Assembly (NCBI GenBank): GCA_002423025.1
Contig: DIUN01000042.1
Span: 1-45,892 of the forward strand
Source of the DNA: Sphingomonadales bacterium UBA6157
Lineage (GTDB): Bacteria; Pseudomonadota; Alphaproteobacteria; Sphingomonadales; Sphingomonadaceae
Length of the DNA: 45,892 bases
Reading direction: 5' to 3'
In this document: positions 41,826-45,892 of the stretch, piece after piece
How positions within the stretch are numbered: position 1 is the stretch's first letter
Layout of the letters: each line of letters starts with the position of its first letter
The notes under the pieces: generated by a model
What the model was told of the DNA's origin: nothing
Databases searched by the model: none
What the model saw: the letters and a program-made list of their open reading frames with translations, nothing else
Made by a program: the position numbers and the translations under genes

Positions 41826-44528
41826 TTAGAACTTCGCGGTACCGCGAATGTACCAGAAGCCACCCATCTGCCCCATCGGGGACGACCCCGGATAGAGCGA
41901 GCCGTTGGCCTGGCCGCCGGTCGACGGATAGGCGTTGCGCGTTTCGCGATCCGGCAGGTTGTCGAGCAGGTTTTCTGCGCCGACAGCAAGACGGAAACGC
42001 TCGGCAAACGTCGCACCAACTTCGAGGTCGAGGCTTACCTCAGCCCCGAATTCCTTCGGCCACAGGCCCGAAGGATAAAGCGCGCGGAAGGCCACCGGAT
42101 CGACGCCCGACGGAACCGAACCGATCGGAGCGAAGTAGGTGGTGAACTTGCCGAAGTAGTTCAGGCGGATCGTCGCATCAAAGATGCCCTTGCTGTAGTT
42201 CTCGGAGAGAACCGCACGCCAGCGCGGGTTCGAATCTTCGATGTTTCCGCGACGGGCATCGTCGATCAGCGTCACGGTCCGGGTGTCCAACGGATTGCAC
42301 TTCGGAAGTGCCCCCGAGAGCGTGTTTCCATCGCGGCAGGTAACCTTGGTCTGGTTCCAGTTGACAGCAAGGCTGGTATTGAAATTGCCCAGCTCGCTTT
42401 CAGCGCGATGGGTGAGGACCACGTCCACGCCCTGTGTTTTCGTCCGGAAGCCGTTGGTGAAGAAGTTCACCTGGCCGAGATCGAATGCATTGGTAACACC
42501 TAGGGCCAGAAGTGCGACCTGGTCAGCGCCAGAAACTGCAATGTTGCTGGTCACGCCGATGCGATCGCGCACGCGGATGTTGTAGTAATCCACGGTCAGG
42601 TTGAAGCCATTGCCCGGGGTGACCACAAAGCCGCCCGAGAAGCTGGTCGACTTTTCTGGGGTCAGCGGCACAGCGCCGTAATAGGCTGCAACCGTCGTGT
42701 CAGGACGCGCAGTGGCGATTGCCACCGGCACGACGCTGCCGCCTGGGAAGGCTGTCTGGACGTTCTGCGTGAACTGCTGGCCCGGCGTCGGCGCACGGAA
42801 GCCCGTCGATGCCGCACCGCGGATCGAGATGCTGTCCGAGAAGGCATAGCGAAGGCTGACCTTTCCGTTCCAGGTGCTGCCGAAATCGTTGAAGTGATCG
42901 AAGCGACCGGCAACGCCGATCGACAGGTTCTCGATCGGATCGGTTTCGAGGTCGAGGTAAGCCGAGTAGCTGTTGCGCGCACCTTCGACGACTGATTCCG
43001 GGCCGAAGCCGGGGAAACCGTTTGCGCCCACGGCCTTGGTCACGTTGAACTGCGTGCCGTCGTTACGCTCCACGAGCTGGCTGCCGTAGATGCCCGGCTC
43101 CCAGGATGCCTGGTCACCAAGGCCGACTTCATAGGCCTCACGGCGGAACTCGACACCGGCCGCGATGAACAGCGGCTTGGCGAAGCCGATGTCGGTTTCG
43201 TAGGTGAAGTCAGCGTTGCCGTTATATTCGGTCTGCACCAGCTTGCCGAGGTAGAACTCGGTTGGGGACAGCGGCCCGAGCGAAGGGTTGTACGTGTTGT
43301 CCATATAATAGCGGATCTGGTTGCGACCATAGCTGCCGGTCACATCGAACTTCACACCAAAGCCGGTCTCGCCCTTGTAGCCGGCGACGATCGACATGTC
43401 CTCGTTGACGCCTTCGAAGAACGGCGTGAAGCCGTTCGGGAAGAAGGTAGTGTCGTTGAAGGTGCGACCTTCGGCATCATAGATCGGGCGGCCGGCGGGC
43501 GTAACGCCGATCTGATCGAGGTAAGCCGGCGTCGAGATGGACTTGCCGAAGCTGCCCGTGCCGGGACGCAGCGGCAGATCCTGGGCCGTCACGGCGATCG
43601 GGCGGCGATAGTTGAAATCGTTGCCCTGGCGCTGCCAGCCATAGTTGCCGAACAGATAGACTTCAGCATTGTCGCCGACCGGAATGGCCGAGTTGAACAC
43701 CATGCGATAGGCACGGTTCTCGGGCTGGCCAAGACGGTTGCCCTGCGGCGTGAAGCCGGCAGCGATCAGCGGAGCGATTTCAGGACGGGGAACCGAGCGA
43801 TCCCAGACTTCCTGGTCAATGAACTCGCCGGTGACATTGAAGAAGCCGCCGTCGCCGAGCTTGAAGCCGGCATTGGCGCTGAGCTGGATGTCGGCGCCAT
43901 CGCCTTCATAGGTCTGGCCGTAGCGAGCCGAGAAGTTGTAGCCGCTGTCTGCACGGTTGAGACCGATGTTGATGACGCCGGCGATGGCATCGGAGCCATA
44001 CTGGGCGGCAGCACCGTCACGCAGCACTTCGATGCGGCTCACCGCAGCCGAGGAGATCTGCGAAAGGTCAGGACCCTGAGAACCGACGTTCAGAGCGTCA
44101 CCGGCGACGGCGACGAGAGCCGAGCGATGCATACGCTTGCCGTTGATGAGCACCAGGATCTGGTCAGCCGGGAGGCCGCGAAGGTTAGGCGGACGCACAA
44201 AGGCCGAGGCATCGCCGAGCAGGTTGCGGTTCTGGTTGAACGAGGGGACCAGCGTCTTGAGGATCGACTGGAGCTGCGGGGAAGGCTGGGCCTTGAAATC
44301 ATCGGCGCTGAAAACGTCGATCGGCACCGGGCTCTCGGCCACGGTACGGTCGGTACGACGGGTGCCGGTCACGACGATGGTATCGCCGGTGATGGTCTCG
44401 TCCTGCGCGGCCTGGGCCGTGGCTTGTGCATTTGCAGCGGTGGCAGACAGTCCGCCGAAAGCGAGTGCCAGCGCGAGTGCGCCAAGCGACCCCCGGCCGA
44501 GCATGTGTGCAGTGTTTGTCTTGATCAT
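41826..44528 (-). CDS. TonB-dependent outer-membrane receptor 2
   Basis: This 900-residue protein has a signal peptide (about 1-34, cut after ANA), a TonB box DTIVVTGTRR and a plug with RIEVLRDGAAAQYGSDAIAGVINIGL, a form common in large sphingomonad/xanthomonad receptors. A barrel follows, ending in YIRGTAKF with terminal Phe. Two cysteines (VTCRDGNTLSGALPKC) may form a loop disulfide. The ligand is unknown. The ATG at 44528 has GAGGG 7 nt upstream. It is monocistronic or linked to ridA by read-through. Confidence 0.95.
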   Translation of the reverse strand: MIKTNTAHMLGRGSLGALALALAFGGLSATAANAQATAQAAQDETITGDTIVVTGTRRTDRTVAESPVPIDVFSADDFKAQPSPQLQSILKTLVPSFNQNRNLLGDASAFVRPPNLRGLPADQILVLINGKRMHRSALVAVAGDALNVGSQGPDLSQISSAAVSRIEVLRDGAAAQYGSDAIAGVINIGLNRADSGYNFSARYGQTYEGDGADIQLSANAGFKLGDGGFFNVTGEFIDQEVWDRSVPRPEIAPLIAAGFTPQGNRLGQPENRAYRMVFNSAIPVGDNAEVYLFGNYGWQRQGNDFNYRRPIAVTAQDLPLRPGTGSFGKSISTPAYLDQIGVTPAGRPIYDAEGRTFNDTTFFPNGFTPFFEGVNEDMSIVAGYKGETGFGVKFDVTGSYGRNQIRYYMDNTYNPSLGPLSPTEFYLGKLVQTEYNGNADFTYETDIGFAKPLFIAAGVEFRREAYEVGLGDQASWEPGIYGSQLVERNDGTQFNVTKAVGANGFPGFGPESVVEGARNSYSAYLDLETDPIENLSIGVAGRFDHFNDFGSTWNGKVSLRYAFSDSISIRGAASTGFRAPTPGQQFTQNVQTAFPGGSVVPVAIATARPDTTVAAYYGAVPLTPEKSTSFSGGFVVTPGNGFNLTVDYYNIRVRDRIGVTSNIAVSGADQVALLALGVTNAFDLGQVNFFTNGFRTKTQGVDVVLTHRAESELGNFNTSLAVNWNQTKVTCRDGNTLSGALPKCNPLDTRTVTLIDDARRGNIEDSNPRWRAVLSENYSKGIFDATIRLNYFGKFTTYFAPIGSVPSGVDPVAFRALYPSGLWPKEFGAEVSLDLEVGATFAERFRLAVGAENLLDNLPDRETRNAYPSTGGQANGSLYPGSSPMGQMGGFWYIRGTAKF

Positions 44529-44683
44529 CTTGAGCCCTCAGTTGAAGAAACGACTAACCTCCCCAAGTCCACACGAATGGCTCTTTGGCCTCGTTTTGGA
44601 CAACGCAAGTCGCGCGGCAGACACAAACCGCTTGATAACCTTAAATTTTCTTCCGCCCCCGCGGTAACTTTGGAGCCGATGCG

Positions 44684-44698
44684 CCATGATTTTCATGG
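44684..44698. repeat. Inverted repeat in the TonB receptor 2/tdk gap
   Basis: CCATGA-TTT-TCATGG has 6-bp arms. It lies about 155 bp upstream of receptor 2 within the 354-bp divergent gap 44529-44882. It may be an operator. The gap otherwise contains AT-rich stretches near 44630-44650 and 44760-44805, but no boxes I can assign. Confidence 0.35.
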
Positions 44699-44882
44699 TC
44701 TTTGCATCAGTCGTTACAACCATAGAGTGGCGTGAATGGCCGCCGCTAGGCAAGCCTTCAAACAACAATGTTCCAATTCAAAACCGCACTGTTGCAATTA
44801 TGTAACTGCCTGTGTGGCCCCCTGAAGGCGTGGCCGCCGCTCCTGTTGACCTCGGCCGTGGAGCGTTCGACAAGCCTCGGCC

Positions 44883-45512
44883 ATGGCCAAGCTTTATTTC
44901 TACTATGCCTCGATGAACGCCGGGAAATCGACCGTCCTGCTGCAATCCAGCTTCAATTACCGCGAGCGCGGCATGCGGACGCTGCTGTTCACCGCCGCCA
45001 TCGATGATCGCGCCGGGGCCGGTGTCATCGCCTCTCGCATCGGGCTGGAAGCGCCCGCCGCGGTGTTTGGCCGCGAGACCGATATCCATGCCCAAGTGCT
45101 GGCCGCGCACAGTGAGCAGCCGGTGCATTGCGTGCTGATCGACGAAGCGCAGTTCTTGACCGAGGCGCAGGTCTGGCAGTGTGCGCGAATCTGCGACCAG
45201 CTCGGCATTCCGGTGCTGGCCTATGGCTTGCGGACGGATTTCCTGGGGCATCTTTTCGAGGGCAGCCAATGGCTGCTGGCGCTGGCCGATGTGCTCAACG
45301 AGATCAAGGCGGTATGTGATTGCGGGCGCAAGGCAATCATGAACCTGCGTATTGATGCGCAAGGTCGCGCCGTGGCCACTGGGGACCAGACCGAGATCGG
45401 CGGCAATGATCGCTATGTGGCGCTGTGCCGCCGGCACTTCACGGCAGCGCTTGCCGGGGCCACGCTTGCGAGCCATGCTCTGCCGCGCAGCAGCGAGGAG
45501 ACACCCGCATGA
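44883..45512 (+). CDS. tdk: Thymidine kinase (type II)
   Basis: This 209-residue protein has a P-loop YASMNAGKST (8-17) and a Walker-B-like LIDEAQFL. The zinc-lasso region includes CDCGRKAIMN and a later cysteine. Length and motifs fit bacterial type II thymidine kinases, which phosphorylate thymidine to dTMP in salvage. The stop overlaps the next start (ATGA), so it is coupled to the glutathione peroxidase gene. Confidence 0.95.
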   Translation: MAKLYFYYASMNAGKSTVLLQSSFNYRERGMRTLLFTAAIDDRAGAGVIASRIGLEAPAAVFGRETDIHAQVLAAHSEQPVHCVLIDEAQFLTEAQVWQCARICDQLGIPVLAYGLRTDFLGHLFEGSQWLLALADVLNEIKAVCDCGRKAIMNLRIDAQGRAVATGDQTEIGGNDRYVALCRRHFTAALAGATLASHALPRSSEETPA

Positions 45513-45892
45513 CCGACATTTATGACCAGGAAGCCCGCACCATCGATGGCCGCACCGTCAAGATGGCGGATTGGAAGGGCCAGGTGCTTCTTATCGTCAA
45601 CACTGCGAGCAAGTGCGGCTTCACGCCACAATATGAAGGCCTGGAGGCGCTGCACGAGCGCTATGGCCCCAAGGGTTTTGCCGTGCTCGGTTTCCCGTGC
45701 AACCAGTTCGGCGCGCAGGAGCCGGGAGACGAAGCCGAGATCGCCAGCTTCTGCAAGCTTTCCTATGACGTCGATTTCCCGATGTTCGCCAAGGTGGATG
45801 TAAATGGCGATGCCGCCCATCCGCTGTGGCAGGCGCTGAAAAAGTCGGCCCCGGGCTTGCTCGGCAGCGAGGCGATCAAGTGGAATTTCACC
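45509..45892 (+). CDS. Glutathione peroxidase (partial, runs off window)
   Basis: The frame is open from the ATG at 45509 to the window end (128 codons, no stop). It encodes a Cys-type GPx. Catalytic Cys36 is in NTASKCGFTPQ, the Gln motif is FPCNQFGAQEP, and the C-terminal KWNFT supplies the Trp/Asn of the active-site tetrad. It reduces peroxides, probably using thioredoxin as most bacterial members do. Sarcosine oxidase makes H2O2, but the position far from the island and next to tdk suggests a housekeeping role. Confidence 0.93.
   Translation, partial: MTDIYDQEARTIDGRTVKMADWKGQVLLIVNTASKCGFTPQYEGLEALHERYGPKGFAVLGFPCNQFGAQEPGDEAEIASFCKLSYDVDFPMFAKVDVNGDAAHPLWQALKKSAPGLLGSEAIKWNFT

Noticed and set aside
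44127..44735. 202-codon plus-strand frame overlapping the start of TonB receptor 2
   Set aside because: Mostly antisense to the receptor signal peptide and plug; no family resemblance.

Overview
The window looks like chromosomal DNA of a GC-rich alphaproteobacterium, most likely a sphingomonad. This rests on general gene character: an alphaproteobacterial-type initiator tRNA-Met, two large TonB-dependent receptors, a TPR-sulfotransferase beside one receptor, a periplasmic M1 peptidase and a DUF6702-like protein. No 16S or other marker is present. I see no insertion sequence, phage gene, CRISPR array or replication origin, and coding density is very high.

Layout. Positions 1-104 hold the 3' part of a tRNA-Met and its terminator. 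Positions 146-10063 (minus) are one tightly coupled run of eight genes: a Rieske oxygenase, a Cys/Met-type PLP lyase, an HcnB/OoxA-like and an HcnC/OoxB-like flavoprotein, then heterotetrameric sarcosine oxidase soxB-soxD-soxA-soxG. A divergent LysR regulator (10183-11121) and a class III omega-aminotransferase (11233-12552) follow. On the minus strand lie purU and a secreted alpha/beta hydrolase (12572-14765). Positions 15120-25203 (plus) hold a TonB-dependent receptor, a terminator, then a TPR-sulfotransferase, an MFS transporter, an aldehyde dehydrogenase, an enolase-superfamily protein and a GMC oxidoreductase. A second LysR gene (25280-26206) converges on an aldehyde dehydrogenase and a 3-hydroxyisobutyrate-dehydrogenase-like gene (26193-28648, minus). 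A third LysR gene (28821-29744, minus) diverges from two tandem dimethylglycine-dehydrogenase-family genes, a second Rieske oxygenase and a zinc-less MDR oxidoreductase (29853-37078). The remainder looks like ordinary genome: M1 peptidase, DUF6702-like protein, K+ channel, exported RidA, a second TonB receptor, tdk and a glutathione peroxidase cut by the window end.

How the genes fit together. From about 0.1 to 37 kb the window is a catabolic island for N-methylated (betaine-type) compounds. Two Rieske oxygenases of the glycine-betaine/stachydrine type could remove a first N-methyl group. Two DMGDH-like flavoproteins and sarcosine oxidase could remove later ones and pass C1 units to tetrahydrofolate through their GcvT domains. 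PurU could then release formate and free folate. The added lyase, amino-acid-dehydrogenase-like pair, aminotransferase, aldehyde dehydrogenases, enolase-superfamily protein and GMC oxidase suggest a substrate with a larger carbon skeleton than glycine betaine. Candidates are a gamma-substituted amino acid betaine such as a betaine-lipid head group, or an omega-amino acid betaine. That substrate assignment is inference. No Rieske reductase is encoded here, so electrons must come from a protein encoded elsewhere.
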